From: Hyunsoonleella ulvae
Lineage (GTDB): Bacteria > Bacteroidota > Bacteroidia > Flavobacteriales > Flavobacteriaceae
Reading direction: 5' to 3'
NCBI RefSeq assembly: GCF_016827605.1
Contig: NZ_JAEPJQ010000006.1
Coordinates: forward strand, 205,955 to 269,954
DNA length: 64,000 nucleotides
The notes under the pieces were generated by a model that worked only from the letters and a program-made list of their open reading frames with translations, was not told where the DNA came from and ran no database searches. The translations under genes and the position numbers were made by a program. Position 1 is the stretch's first letter. The number at the start of each line of letters is the position of its first letter. This document shows positions 34,951 through 44,569 of this stretch, in pieces.

Positions 34951-34980
34951 CAAAAATAGGGGATTAGAACAGTTTTACAA
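34951..34980 (-). promoter_or_regulatory. Bacteroidota promoter for the transketolase genes
   Basis: On the minus strand TTG (34980-34978) and TATTTTTG (34958-34951) are separated by 19 bp, an exact consensus. The start codon is at 34926. Confidence 0.8.
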
Positions 34981-35037
34981 AGTATTAACATTCTATTTTT
35001 TATAAAATTACTTAAACGTTAAGTAGTGCTGAATAGT

Positions 35038-35069
35038 TTGTTTTTTTTGCCATAAAATATGTAGGTTTG
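35038..35069 (+). promoter_or_regulatory. Bacteroidota promoter for tgt
   Basis: TTG at 35038-35040 and TAGGTTTG at 35062-35069 are 21 bp apart. The tgt start codon follows at 35087. Confidence 0.7.
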
Positions 35070-35086
35070 CGCATTGGGAAAAGGTT

Positions 35087-36217
35087 ATGAAATTCAATTT
35101 AAAACATAAAGATTTACAGAGTAAAGCAAGGGCAGGAACGATTACTACAGACCACGGTGTGATTGAAACCCCTATTTTTATGCCTGTAGGAACTGTTGCT
35201 ACGGTAAAAGGTGTGCATCAACGCGAACTTAAGAATGATATTAATCCAGATATCATATTAGGAAATACGTATCATTTGTATTTGCGTCCACAAACCAATA
35301 TCATAGAAAAAGCTGGGGGCTTGCACAAATTTATGAATTGGGATAGAAATATTTTAACCGATTCTGGAGGCTATCAAGTGTATTCCCTTTCTGCAAATCG
35401 AAAAATTAAAGAAGAGGGTGTAAAGTTTAAATCCCATATTGATGGTAGTTACCATACCTTTACACCAGAGAATGTCATGGAAATTCAACGTACAATTGGA
35501 GCTGACATTATTATGGCTTTTGATGAGTGTACACCATATCCCTGTGATTACAATTATGCCAAACGCTCTATGCATATGACGCATCGTTGGCTGGACAGAT
35601 GTATCAGGCATTTAGGAAAAACACCTTTGAAGTATGATTATAATCAAGCATTTTTTCCAATAGTTCAAGGCAGTACGTATAAAGATTTACGAATTCAGTC
35701 AGCAGAATATATTGCAAATGCTGGAGCAGTAGGTAATGCCATTGGAGGCTTATCAGTTGGAGAACCTGCAGAGGAAATGTATGCCATGACAGAAGTTGTG
35801 TGCAATGTTTTGCCAGAGGATAAACCTAGATATTTAATGGGAGTTGGTACACCAATCAATATTTTAGAAAATATTTCGTTAGGTATTGATATGTTTGATT
35901 GTGTTATGCCAACACGTAATGCCAGAAATGGAATGCTATTTACAGCTCATGGTACTATAAATATAAAAAATAAGAAGTGGGAGGATGATTTTTCTCCTAT
36001 TGATGAAATGGGTATTACTTTTGTAGATACTGAATATAGCAAAGCTTATTTAAGACATTTATTTTCGGTAAATGAACTATTAGGAAAACAAATAGCCACC
36101 ATACACAATTTAGGATTTTACTTATGGTTGGTTAGAGAAGCAAGAAAACATATTTTAGCTGGAGATTTTAAAGTCTGGAAAGATGCTATGGTAAAGCAAA
36201 TGGATAAGCGTTTATAA
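35087..36217 (+). CDS. tgt: tRNA-guanine transglycosylase (queuine tRNA-ribosyltransferase)
   Basis: The 376-residue enzyme exchanges guanine 34 of GUN-anticodon tRNAs for the queuosine precursor. Landmarks are DSGGYQVYSL (D92), FDECTPYP (D146), QGSTYKDLR, GLSVGEPAEEM and FDCVMPTRNARNG with the likely nucleophile D271. The zinc site is absent. Where other bacteria have CxCxxC, about 30 residues after that motif, this protein reads DEMGITFVDTEYSKAYL (about 306-321). Only the downstream IHNLGFYL histidine remains. The active-site residues are intact, so the enzyme is probably functional. lptF-like follows after 68 bp. Confidence 0.93.
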   Translation: MKFNLKHKDLQSKARAGTITTDHGVIETPIFMPVGTVATVKGVHQRELKNDINPDIILGNTYHLYLRPQTNIIEKAGGLHKFMNWDRNILTDSGGYQVYSLSANRKIKEEGVKFKSHIDGSYHTFTPENVMEIQRTIGADIIMAFDECTPYPCDYNYAKRSMHMTHRWLDRCIRHLGKTPLKYDYNQAFFPIVQGSTYKDLRIQSAEYIANAGAVGNAIGGLSVGEPAEEMYAMTEVVCNVLPEDKPRYLMGVGTPINILENISLGIDMFDCVMPTRNARNGMLFTAHGTINIKNKKWEDDFSPIDEMGITFVDTEYSKAYLRHLFSVNELLGKQIATIHNLGFYLWLVREARKHILAGDFKVWKDAMVKQMDKRL

Positions 36218-36285
36218 ATATGGTTTATAAACTCATTAACATAATTAATTGTATTGTCCCTCTACACCGGAGAGATTAAGTTTGA

Positions 36286-37362
36286 ATGAAGATACTTGAT
36301 TGGTACATATTAAAACGTTATTTATTTACATTTTTAATGATGTTATTGCTGTTTATTCCCATTGGAATTACAGTAAATTTAGCTGAGAAAATAGGTAAGA
36401 TTTTAGATAACAATGTACCTTTTAATGAAGTGGCATTGTTTTATTTAGATTTTACAATTTATTTTGCCAACTTACTGTTTCCTTTATTTTTGTTTCTATC
36501 GGTTATTTGGTTTACGTCAAAGCTTGCCAATAATACAGAGATAGTCGCTTTTTTAAGCTCAGGTGTATCTTTCTCCAGATTTCTTAGGCCATACATATTT
36601 GGGGCTATCATTGTAGCAGCTTTTGCACTTGTTTTGGGGATGTTTTTAGCACCAGAGGCTAGTAAAGGATTTAATGAGTTTGATTATAAATATTTTAAAA
36701 GGGGGAAAAGTGCAGTTGATAATAAAAATGTTTACAGACAGATAAATGATAACGATTTTATATATGTGAGTAGTTATGACTCAAAAAATAAATTAGGACA
36801 AGATTTTACACTAGAGCATCTGGAAGATAATGAATTAAAGTATAAAATTAGTGCTCGCAGTATCCGATACATTGAGAAAGATACAATGTATAGACTAATT
36901 GATTATGTAAAACGTAAAGTAGGGACATTAGGAGATACTTTAGAAATAGAAAGAAGAAAAGATACGTTGTTTTCTTTTCAAGCTGAAGACTTAACACCAG
37001 TAATATATATAGCAGAAACATTATCATATCCAGAGTTGGTAAATTTTATAAAAAAGGAAGAAGCTAGGGGTTCATCCAACATAGGACGCTATAAACTGGT
37101 GCTGTATAGAAAATGGAGTTTACCGGTTTCTATCTTCATCTTAACCATTATAGCAGTAGCGGTATCCTCTATAAAGCGCAGAGGGGGCATGGGCGTAAAC
37201 TTAGCACTAGGTATATGTATAGCTATGGTGTTTGTCTTTTTTGATAAAATTTTTGGTGTAATGGCGCAACAATCAAACTTCCCGCCAGTAATAGCTGTAT
37301 GGTTTCCTAATTTCATTTTTGGTATTTTAGCTGTATATCTATTATACAATGCCAAACGCTAG
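36286..37362 (+). CDS. LptF/LptG family lipopolysaccharide export permease
   Basis: The 358-residue protein has three membrane segments at each end and a periplasmic beta-jellyroll domain between (about residues 125-260). It opens with MKILDWYILKRYLFTF, the standard start of YjgP/YjgQ permeases. With LptB and a partner permease it would extract LPS from the inner membrane and hand it to LptC. A second permease gene is not in the window. The stop overlaps the start of the EamA gene by 14 bp, so the two are translationally coupled. Confidence 0.92.
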   Translation: MKILDWYILKRYLFTFLMMLLLFIPIGITVNLAEKIGKILDNNVPFNEVALFYLDFTIYFANLLFPLFLFLSVIWFTSKLANNTEIVAFLSSGVSFSRFLRPYIFGAIIVAAFALVLGMFLAPEASKGFNEFDYKYFKRGKSAVDNKNVYRQINDNDFIYVSSYDSKNKLGQDFTLEHLEDNELKYKISARSIRYIEKDTMYRLIDYVKRKVGTLGDTLEIERRKDTLFSFQAEDLTPVIYIAETLSYPELVNFIKKEEARGSSNIGRYKLVLYRKWSLPVSIFILTIIAVAVSSIKRRGGMGVNLALGICIAMVFVFFDKIFGVMAQQSNFPPVIAVWFPNFIFGILAVYLLYNAKR

Positions 37363-38248
37363 GGTTAAAAGTTACCTTCATCTACATCTTTTAGTTTTTA
37401 TTGCGGGATTTACAGCTATTCTAGGAAAAGAAATTTCAATAACAGCAATTCCTTTGGTATGGTTTCGTATGTCCATGGCTACCATTTTGATATTCTTTTT
37501 CATATCAATAAGAAACATAAAATTAAAAATTGATAAATCGTCCTTGGTAAGGCTATCGTGTGCAGGTATCATTATTGCATTGCACTGGATTACGTTTTTT
37601 GCAGCCATAGATGCCGCTAATATTTCCATAGCCTTGGCCATGTTTTCAACAGGTGCTTTTTTTGCTTCTTTTATAGAACCCATTTTTTACAAGAGAAAAA
37701 TTATAGGATACGAAATAGTATTTGGGGTTTTGGTCATTCTAGGAGTATTTATAATTACACAAAGCGAGATAAAGTATTTAAAAGGTATATTATTAGGTAT
37801 ATCGTCGGCTTTCTTTTCATCGTTATTCGCCGTCTTAAATGGTGTTTTTCTCAAAAAACATTCAGCAACGGTAATATCATTTTATGAGTTTATTAGCGGC
37901 GTTGTGTTTATCTCGATATTTATGGTATGTTTTCAAGATGGCTTTTCATTAGATTTTTTTAAACTTAGCAGCAAAGATTTTTGGTATTTGTTTATACTAG
38001 CTTCAGTATGTACCGCTTATGCTTTTATAGCAGCTGTTTATGTTATGAAGCTTATAAGCCCATTTTCGGTTGTGCTTACATACAATCTAGAACCCATTTA
38101 CGGTATACTGCTAGCTGTGATATTGTACCCAGAATCAGAAAGGATGAGTACTAATTTTTATTATGGGGCAGCGATAATTATAGCAACTGTAGTAGTTAAT
38201 GGGATTTTGAAAAATAAACAAGCTTTTAAACGAAAACAAATACATTAA
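37349..38248 (+). CDS. EamA/DMT-family transporter
   Basis: The 299-residue protein has ten membrane segments in two EamA halves, typical of the drug/metabolite transporter superfamily. The first half includes LVWFRMSMATILIFF-like sequence, the second CTAYAFIAAVYVMKLISPFSVVLTYNLEPIYGILLAVILYPE, the usual last-helix signature. The substrate cannot be told; close relatives export amino acids or take up nucleotide precursors. It overlaps the lptF-like gene by 14 bp. Confidence 0.88.
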   Translation: MPNARVKSYLHLHLLVFIAGFTAILGKEISITAIPLVWFRMSMATILIFFFISIRNIKLKIDKSSLVRLSCAGIIIALHWITFFAAIDAANISIALAMFSTGAFFASFIEPIFYKRKIIGYEIVFGVLVILGVFIITQSEIKYLKGILLGISSAFFSSLFAVLNGVFLKKHSATVISFYEFISGVVFISIFMVCFQDGFSLDFFKLSSKDFWYLFILASVCTAYAFIAAVYVMKLISPFSVVLTYNLEPIYGILLAVILYPESERMSTNFYYGAAIIIATVVVNGILKNKQAFKRKQIH

Positions 38249-38257
38249 TTTCTAAAA

Positions 38258-38285
38258 TTGAAACGAAATAAATTCCTTAATTTTG
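38258..38285 (+). promoter_or_regulatory. Candidate promoter for accA
   Basis: TAATTTTG at 38278-38285 fits the -7 box. A TTG at 38258-38260 gives a spacing of 17 bp, slightly short. The start codon is at 38317. Confidence 0.5.
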
Positions 38286-38316
38286 TACGCTAACCAAAAA
38301 CTAAGTTTAAATCCTT

Positions 38317-39270
38317 ATGGAATATTTAGAATTTGAATTACCTATTAAAGAGCTTGAAGACCAACTTCAAAAGTGTAAAGTTATTGGAGAGGAAAGTGAA
38401 GTTGATGTCTCTGAAACTTGTGAGCAAATAGAAAAAAAACTTAAAAAGACTACCACTGATATATACAAAAACCTCAGCCCATGGCAACGTGTACAATTAT
38501 CTAGGCACCCTAATAGACCTTATACCTTAGATTATATAAAGGCTATTTGTGGAGATACATTTTTAGAGCTTCATGGAGATAGAAGCTTTAAAGATGATAA
38601 AGCTATGATTGGAGGTTTAGGAAAAATAGGAGACCAGAGTTACATGTTTATAGGGCAGCAAAAAGGCTATAATACCAAAACGCGGCAATACAGAAATTTT
38701 GGAATGGCTAACCCAGAAGGGTATAGAAAAGCTTTGCGCTTAATGAAGTCGGCTGAAAAATTTGGTATACCAGTAGTAACATTGTTAGATACTCCAGGTG
38801 CCTATCCTGGCTTAGAAGCCGAAGAGCGAGGTCAAGGGGAGGCAATAGCTCGAAATATTTTAGAAATGACACGCCTTAAAGTACCAGTAATAACTATAGT
38901 TATAGGAGAAGGAGCTTCAGGAGGAGCACTGGGAATAGGTGTTGGGGATCGTGTACTAATGTTAGAAAACACGTGGTATTCAGTTATCTCCCCAGAATCA
39001 TGCTCTTCTATTCTTTGGCGTAGTTGGGAACATAAAGAGAGAGCTGCAGAAGCTTTAAAGCTTACCGCTACAGATATGAAAAAGCTAAAAATAATCGATG
39101 GTATCATTAAAGAACCCTTAGGAGGTGCACATAGAGATAGAGACAAAACGTTTAAGGCTGTAATTACTGCTATAGAAAAACATTACAGTGAGTTAAAAAA
39201 CTTATCACCAATAGATTTAGTGAACCAACGCATGGAAAAATACTCCAATATGGGAGTGTATAAAGGGTAA
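38317..39270 (+). CDS. accA: Acetyl-CoA carboxylase carboxyltransferase subunit alpha
   Basis: The 317-residue protein matches AccA throughout. A helical N-terminus ([14 protein letters not shown]) leads to [22 protein letters not shown], then [47 protein letters not shown] and [20 protein letters not shown]. With AccD it transfers carboxyl from biotin to acetyl-CoA, the first step of fatty acid synthesis. accD is not in the window, as is common in this phylum. A terminator follows. Confidence 0.97.
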   Translation: MEYLEFELPIKELEDQLQKCKVIGEESEVDVSETCEQIEKKLKKTTTDIYKNLSPWQRVQLSRHPNRPYTLDYIKAICGDTFLELHGDRSFKDDKAMIGGLGKIGDQSYMFIGQQKGYNTKTRQYRNFGMANPEGYRKALRLMKSAEKFGIPVVTLLDTPGAYPGLEAEERGQGEAIARNILEMTRLKVPVITIVIGEGASGGALGIGVGDRVLMLENTWYSVISPESCSSILWRSWEHKERAAEALKLTATDMKKLKIIDGIIKEPLGGAHRDRDKTFKAVITAIEKHYSELKNLSPIDLVNQRMEKYSNMGVYKG

Positions 39271-39292
39271 CTTCTTTAAAACCAAAAGATAA

Positions 39293-39325
39293 AAAATCTG
39301 AAGTTTTGGCTTCAGGTTTTTTTTT
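39293..39325 (+). terminator. Intrinsic terminator after accA
   Basis: CTGAAG (39298-39303) and CTTCAG (39310-39315) form the core with loop TTTTGG, extended by three further pairs including one G:T. A run of nine T follows. Confidence 0.88.
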
Positions 39326-39437
39326 ATGGTTATTCACAAGAGAATTAAGTTATCAACAGTAATATTGTTGATGAAGCGTGTACAACCAACCTCAAAAAAT
39401 TTAAAATACAATTCTTTATTTGTATATTTTAGTAGCT

Positions 39438-40979
39438 ATGAAACAACCTAACCAAATAAAAGGATTTAAAGTTGATAAGAGTACAATTATTAACTTAGAA
39501 AAAGGTAAAATACCACCCCAAGCTATTGATTTAGAAGAAGTTGTGCTTGGAGCGATGATGATTGATAAAAAGGGGGTTGATGAGGTAATTGATATTTTAA
39601 GCCCTGATGCATTTTATAAAGAAGCGCACCAGCTTATTTTTGAAGCTATTTTTCAGTTATTTGAAGGGAGTGAACCCATAGACTTATTAACCGTTTCAAC
39701 GCAGTTAAAGAAAAACGGAAAATTGGAAATGATAGGAGGGGATTTTTACCTTATTTCCTTAACGCAAAAGGTGTCTTCTTCAGCACATATAGAGTTTCAT
39801 GCCCGCATCATACTTCAAAAGTTTATTCAAAGGAGTTTAATTAAAATTTCTAATGAAATTATTGAAGATTCATATGATGAAACTAAGGATGTTTTTGACT
39901 TGTTGGATAAAGCAGAATCTAAACTCTATGAAGTTACTCAGGGTAATATTAAAAAATCCAGTGAAACAGCTCAGGAATTAGTTATTCAAGCTAAAAAGAA
40001 GATTGAGGAAATTTCTAATAAGGAAGGTTTAAGTGGTATTCCTACAGGGTTTCATAAACTAGATAAATTAACTTCAGGGTGGCAACCTTCAGATTTAATT
40101 ATCGTTGCAGCAAGACCAGGTATGGGTAAAACCGCTCTTACCTTGTCTATGGCCAGAAATATTGCTGTAGACCAAAATATTCCTGTAGCTTTCTTTTCTC
40201 TAGAAATGGCTTCTGTACAGCTTATTACACGTTTAATTTCAAGTGAAACTGGACTGTCCTCAGAAAAACTAAGAACAGGAAAGCTCGAAAAGCACGAATG
40301 GGAACAGCTTAATGTAAAAGTTAAGGATTTAGAAAAAGCACCATTATTTATTGATGATACACCGTCACTATCAATTTTTGATTTAAGGGCGAAAGCACGC
40401 CGTTTATCCTCGCAACATGGTATAAAACTCATTATGATTGATTATTTACAATTAATGACAGGTGGAAGTAGCCATGCAGGTAATCGTGAACAAGAAATTT
40501 CCATGATTTCCAGGAACTTAAAAGCACTTGCAAAAGAATTAAATGTACCAGTAATAGCGTTATCTCAGTTATCACGTGCCGTTGAAACCCGTGGGGGAAG
40601 TAAACGCCCATTACTATCAGATTTACGTGAGTCTGGAGCAATCGAGCAAGATGCAGATATTGTAAGCTTTATTTACAGGCCTGAGTATTATAAAATTGAT
40701 GAATGGGATGATGAAGAGCGTTCACCAACCGAAGGACAAGCAGAATTTATTATAGCCAAACACAGAAATGGTGGTTTAGAAAATATTCGATTAAAATTCC
40801 TAGGGCATTTAGGTAAGTTTGATAATCTGGATGATTTTGATTCTCCTTTTGAATTCCACAGTAAAATGAATGCAGCTGCCAATGATGATACGTTTAAGGC
40901 TGATAACTTTACAGCAAGTCCTGACCAAGCCTTCGGTAGTTCGTTTAATGAAGATGATGATAACGATGTGCCTTTTTAA
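39438..40979 (+). CDS. dnaB: Replicative DNA helicase DnaB
   Basis: I chose the ATG at 39438 (MKQPNQIKGFKV; 513 residues) over an in-frame TTG 18 bp upstream. The N-terminal helical domain (PPQAIDLEEVVLGAMMID) is followed by the RecA-like ATPase with Walker A ARPGMGKTALTL, FFSLEM, and the Walker B region KLIMIDYLQLM. RPLLSDLRESGAIEQDADIV and the Arg finger region YRPEYY complete the family signature. The C-terminus is a ~45-residue acidic tail (SFNEDDDNDVPF), common in this phylum. It unwinds DNA ahead of the fork. Confidence 0.96.
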   Translation: MKQPNQIKGFKVDKSTIINLEKGKIPPQAIDLEEVVLGAMMIDKKGVDEVIDILSPDAFYKEAHQLIFEAIFQLFEGSEPIDLLTVSTQLKKNGKLEMIGGDFYLISLTQKVSSSAHIEFHARIILQKFIQRSLIKISNEIIEDSYDETKDVFDLLDKAESKLYEVTQGNIKKSSETAQELVIQAKKKIEEISNKEGLSGIPTGFHKLDKLTSGWQPSDLIIVAARPGMGKTALTLSMARNIAVDQNIPVAFFSLEMASVQLITRLISSETGLSSEKLRTGKLEKHEWEQLNVKVKDLEKAPLFIDDTPSLSIFDLRAKARRLSSQHGIKLIMIDYLQLMTGGSSHAGNREQEISMISRNLKALAKELNVPVIALSQLSRAVETRGGSKRPLLSDLRESGAIEQDADIVSFIYRPEYYKIDEWDDEERSPTEGQAEFIIAKHRNGGLENIRLKFLGHLGKFDNLDDFDSPFEFHSKMNAAANDDTFKADNFTASPDQAFGSSFNEDDDNDVPF

Positions 40980-41026
40980 CATATGATTAATTCACTAAGG
41001 TTGTTTTTTTCTTTATCTTTCGGATT

Positions 41027-42286
41027 ATGAAAAAAGCCCTGATAGTCTCGATAATTTTTCTTTTTTGCTTTGAAATTCATGCGTCTTATGTCCTTATCCC
41101 AATGGATGCAGAAAGCCAAAAAAACCACTTAAAGGCTTATGGGATAACCTATTGGACGTTAGAGAAACAACTGAAAGTAAAATGGTTATTGAATTATAGA
41201 GGCGGTTCTTTTTTATTGCCTGATACCGAGGCAATTCAGCAAGAATGTCAAATAAGAGGGGTGTCTTTTGAAGTTGTTTCCAATGGAAAAGCCGAAAGTA
41301 TTCTTGAGGAGATTGCTAGTCCCAGCAAAAACATGGAGGCAATAATTTTAGAAAAAGCACCAAAAATAGCAGTGTATACGCCAAAAGGTAAATTACCTTG
41401 GGACGATGCGGTTACTATGGTTTTGAAGTATGCCGAGATTCCTTATGAGACGATTTATGATGAAGAAGTTTTAAATGATAGTCTTTTATTATTTGATTGG
41501 TTGCATTTACACCATGAAGATTTTACGGGCCAATACGGCAAATTTTATGGTATGTACCGATCCTCATCATGGTATATACAAGAAAAGAAAGAGGCTGAGG
41601 CTTTGGCAACAAAATTGGGATACGCCAAAGTATCTGATGCTAAACTTGATGTAGCATTGAAGATACGAAACTATGTTTTAGGAGGAGGCTTTATGTTCGC
41701 CATGTGTAGTGCGACTGATAGTTTTGATATTGCACTCGCATCAGAAGGGGTCGATATATGTGAACCGATGTTTGATGGTGATGGTAGCGACCCTGCCTAC
41801 CAGAATAGAATTGATTACAGTAAAACTTTTGCTTTCACAAATTTTCTATTAGAAAGAAACCCTAAGATATACGAGTTCTCATCTATAGATACCACGAGAA
41901 AACGAGCAATTTCTAAAACAACAGACTATTTTTCTTTATTAGAATTTTCGGCCAAATGGGATCCTATACCAACTATGCTATGTCAAAATCATACAGCACT
42001 AGTAAAAGGTTTCATGGGGCAAACTACAGCTTTTACGCGAGATGAGATAAAATCCAATGTTTTGGTAATGGGAGAAAACCGCACTAATGGGGAAGCCAAA
42101 TACATCCATGGTATTAAAGGAAAAGGTTTTTTTACGTTTTATGGCGGACATGACCCTGAAGATTATCAACATAGGGTAGGAGATGCTAAAACAGAATTGG
42201 ATTTACACCCTACTTCTCCAGGTTATCGATTAATACTAAACAACGTTTTGTTTCCAGCAGCAAAAAAGAAAAAACAAAAAACCTAA
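41027..42286 (+). CDS. Secreted GATase-like protein, often labelled 'asparagine synthetase B' in flavobacteria
   Basis: The 419-residue protein has a signal peptide (MKKALIVSIIFLFCFEIHA). The middle resembles a ThuA or glutamine-amidotransferase-like fold (KIAVYTPKGKLPWDDAVTMVLKYAEIPY, LLFDWLHLHHEDFTGQYG, GGFMFAMCSATDSFD). GKGFFTFYGGHDPEDYQH lies near the end. Database entries of this kind are called asparagine synthetase B, but no N-terminal Cys glutaminase nor an ATP-pyrophosphatase domain is visible, and the protein would be exported. I therefore treat it as uncharacterised. It sits after dnaB with its own start context. Confidence 0.6.
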   Translation: MKKALIVSIIFLFCFEIHASYVLIPMDAESQKNHLKAYGITYWTLEKQLKVKWLLNYRGGSFLLPDTEAIQQECQIRGVSFEVVSNGKAESILEEIASPSKNMEAIILEKAPKIAVYTPKGKLPWDDAVTMVLKYAEIPYETIYDEEVLNDSLLLFDWLHLHHEDFTGQYGKFYGMYRSSSWYIQEKKEAEALATKLGYAKVSDAKLDVALKIRNYVLGGGFMFAMCSATDSFDIALASEGVDICEPMFDGDGSDPAYQNRIDYSKTFAFTNFLLERNPKIYEFSSIDTTRKRAISKTTDYFSLLEFSAKWDPIPTMLCQNHTALVKGFMGQTTAFTRDEIKSNVLVMGENRTNGEAKYIHGIKGKGFFTFYGGHDPEDYQHRVGDAKTELDLHPTSPGYRLILNNVLFPAAKKKKQKT

Positions 42287-42754
42287 CTAGTCGTCGGTAA
42301 CTATCCTTCGTTTAAAGGTATAGATAAAACCATCCGTAGCTGCCGCCCCATCCGATTTAATATTCTGATTAATGATTAAATCTTCCTCGGTTGGAGTAAG
42401 TAATCCAGCATATTCTTCTCCATCAATAAAAATTATGGATTGGGTGCCATATACGGGTATTGAGATAGAGTAGGTTCCAGTATCTAAACCATCTTCTAAC
42501 GATGTATCCGTATTGTTGTTTAGTACTTTTAGCGTGCCGTTTCCTACAAAATCAACATTAAAAACCCATACGATAGTATCCACCTCAAAATTAACATCAA
42601 CACCGGCAATACCACCAGATACATTGGTTAAGTGCCATTGAAATATTTCCACACTTTGCGCCTCCAGAGTATCAACTTCTGGATCAGCATTGTCAACACT
42701 ACAACTGAATATTAAGGACAAAAATAAGATAGGGGCTAAAAACTTAAATTTCAT
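42287..42754 (-). CDS. Small lipoprotein of unknown function
   Basis: The 155-residue protein has a lipoprotein signal (MKFKFLAPILFLSLIFSC, Cys18). The mature part is acidic and beta-rich (WVFNVDFVGNGTLKVLNN, TGTYSISIPVYGTQSIIFIDGEE). This pattern is reminiscent of the lipocalin-like or DUF-type small envelope lipoproteins of flavobacteria, but no family is recognised. It converges with the preceding gene with no gap and is followed by the HAD gene upstream on the same strand. Confidence 0.7.
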   Translation of the reverse strand: MKFKFLAPILFLSLIFSCSVDNADPEVDTLEAQSVEIFQWHLTNVSGGIAGVDVNFEVDTIVWVFNVDFVGNGTLKVLNNNTDTSLEDGLDTGTYSISIPVYGTQSIIFIDGEEYAGLLTPTEEDLIINQNIKSDGAAATDGFIYTFKRRIVTDD

Positions 42755-42822
42755 AATAAAATATACGTTTTTACTTAAAAGATGATTAAAATTGATAAAG
42801 GTTGCGTAATAAAAATAAAAAT

Positions 42823-43644
42823 TTACGGTTTGAAAACCAATTTTTCTTTTTCCATCAAGAGTTTTTGAAGAATAATTTCAACACCTAAATCGTTGTTACT
42901 CTTAGTCTCAAATCTAGCCACAGATTTTACCAGAGGATGAGCATTTGCCATCGCAAAACTAAAATAAGCGTTCTCTAGCATTTCTAAGTCGTTGTTATAA
43001 TCACCAAACGCAAGGGTTTCCTCGTCACTAATGTTGTACTTCTTTTGTATGTGTTTAATAGCAGTACCTTTATTAGCAATGTTTTCAGATATATCAACCC
43101 AATGTGTTGCAGATAATTTTACTTTAAAATCAGATTCTAATACTCTAATATGGGGATATATGTGTTTTTCAGAACTTTCCTCATGAAATAAAGCAACTTT
43201 ATACACCTCTTCTACAATTTCTCTTGGATGATTTATTACCTTATAATTATGATAATATTCCGATAACAGGTTTAGTAATTGATGAGATTTACTCATCACA
43301 TACGCTCTATCTTGAGTACAAAATACTGGGTGGGCGTTCTCAACAGTACCAATTATACTTATGATGCTTTTAAAATTTTTTTCAAGGATAGGGTTGGAGA
43401 GGAATACGTTATTTTCATGGATGGCTAAGCCACCATTTTCAGCTACAATTATTATATCATCCTTAATTTCAGACAATTTATCAACCATTCCATAATATGG
43501 TCTCCCGCTAGCAGCTACAAAAATGATATCGTGTTTAATTAATTTTTTAAAAAGTTGTAAAAATAATGGACTTACTTCATGTTTAGAATTAAGTAAAGTA
43601 CCATCCATATCAGTTACTACAAGTTTAACCTGTGATAAATTCAT
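42823..43644 (-). CDS. Cof-type HAD-IIB family phosphatase
   Basis: The 273-residue protein has HAD motif I VVTDMDGTLLNS (about residues 9-20), motif II VAASGRPY, a C2B cap, Lys-containing motif III and motif IV FGDYNNDLEMLE (about 216-227). Cof-type enzymes dephosphorylate sugar phosphates, flavin or cofactor intermediates such as FMN precursors and PLP. The substrate is not predictable. The 209-bp gap up to the next gene is AT-rich and without clear elements. Confidence 0.9.
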   Translation of the reverse strand: MNLSQVKLVVTDMDGTLLNSKHEVSPLFLQLFKKLIKHDIIFVAASGRPYYGMVDKLSEIKDDIIIVAENGGLAIHENNVFLSNPILEKNFKSIISIIGTVENAHPVFCTQDRAYVMSKSHQLLNLLSEYYHNYKVINHPREIVEEVYKVALFHEESSEKHIYPHIRVLESDFKVKLSATHWVDISENIANKGTAIKHIQKKYNISDEETLAFGDYNNDLEMLENAYFSFAMANAHPLVKSVARFETKSNNDLGVEIILQKLLMEKEKLVFKP

Positions 43645-43853
43645 GTATATATTTTAAAAGGCAAAAATACTTTATTTATGGGGTTGAAAAATAAATTACT
43701 TATTAATTAATTGTCAAAAAATTACTTTTTTAAATCAAATATGATCGAGATAAGAATGTAGTACAAAGTAAAAATACTTCAAAAAAATCGATAAAATGAT
43801 TGTTTTTTACGATAAATTACATATTTTAGCAGCCTAAACCCAAATCATAATCC

Positions 43854-44300
43854 ATGAAAACGAAATTATTCTTTCTTAGTTTTTGCTTTATATTAATCTC
43901 TAGTATTGGTTTCTCTCAAAAAAAGAAACAGCCAAAAAGCATTATTAGTGACGACGTAGCCATAAAAAAATATCATAGTAAAGATGAGTTGGATAGAATG
44001 GCTAAAGGAGAGTTATTGGTGCTTTATGAAGAGAGAATTGAAAGCTTAGTGAAATTAATGCCTTACATAGCATTTGCCACTAAACCAGGAGTTACTATGT
44101 CTACTTTAGGTATACCTAATGATAGTGACAATAGGAAAGCTTTGGATGACCAATTTGAAGCCACTGATGAGTTTATAGAAAAAACTTCAGAATTTCAAAA
44201 AAGAATATTGCCATACTCCGATACCAATGATTTAGTTTCAGCTATCATTTTTTATGAAGAAACACTCAAATCATTACATGAGTATAGCGAATTTCATTAA
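43854..44300 (+). CDS. Secreted protein of unknown function
   Basis: The 148-residue protein has a signal peptide (MKTKLFFLSFCFILISSIGFSQ) and a basic start of the mature part (KKKQPKSI). The rest is mostly helical, with no Cys and no recognised domain. It includes LVLYEERIESLVKLMPYIAF and GIPNDSDNRKALDDQFEATDEFIEK. It stands alone between a divergent HAD gene and a strong terminator. It is probably periplasmic and real, given its signal and codon use. Confidence 0.65.
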   Translation: MKTKLFFLSFCFILISSIGFSQKKKQPKSIISDDVAIKKYHSKDELDRMAKGELLVLYEERIESLVKLMPYIAFATKPGVTMSTLGIPNDSDNRKALDDQFEATDEFIEKTSEFQKRILPYSDTNDLVSAIIFYEETLKSLHEYSEFH

Positions 44301-44317
44301 GACTTTTTTTTAGTTAC

Positions 44318-44350
44318 AAAGAAACCCAATCATCATTGGGTTTCTTTCTT
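44318..44350 (+). terminator. Intrinsic terminator
   Basis: AAAGAAACCCAAT (44318-44330) and ATTGGGTTTCTTT (44335-44347) make a perfect 13-bp stem with loop CATC. It ends the 43854-44300 transcript. The following 220 bp up to 44570 are AT-rich and presumably hold the promoter of the gliding/T9SS block. Confidence 0.88.
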
Positions 44351-44569
44351 TGTATCTGTTTTCTTAATGTTTATGAAAGAATTTATTTTATAATCTTATT
44401 CTTTCATTTATATTTTAAATCTTAAATAGTTGCATTTCATCGATTTTTTAGATTTAAATTAGTGAATAAAAGTGCATTTTATCGAAATATTTGGTATTTC
44501 ATAGAATATTCTTTTATTTTTGATTATGTTAATTGCGAGCATTTACCCTCGATGTAAAAAATTAGTACA

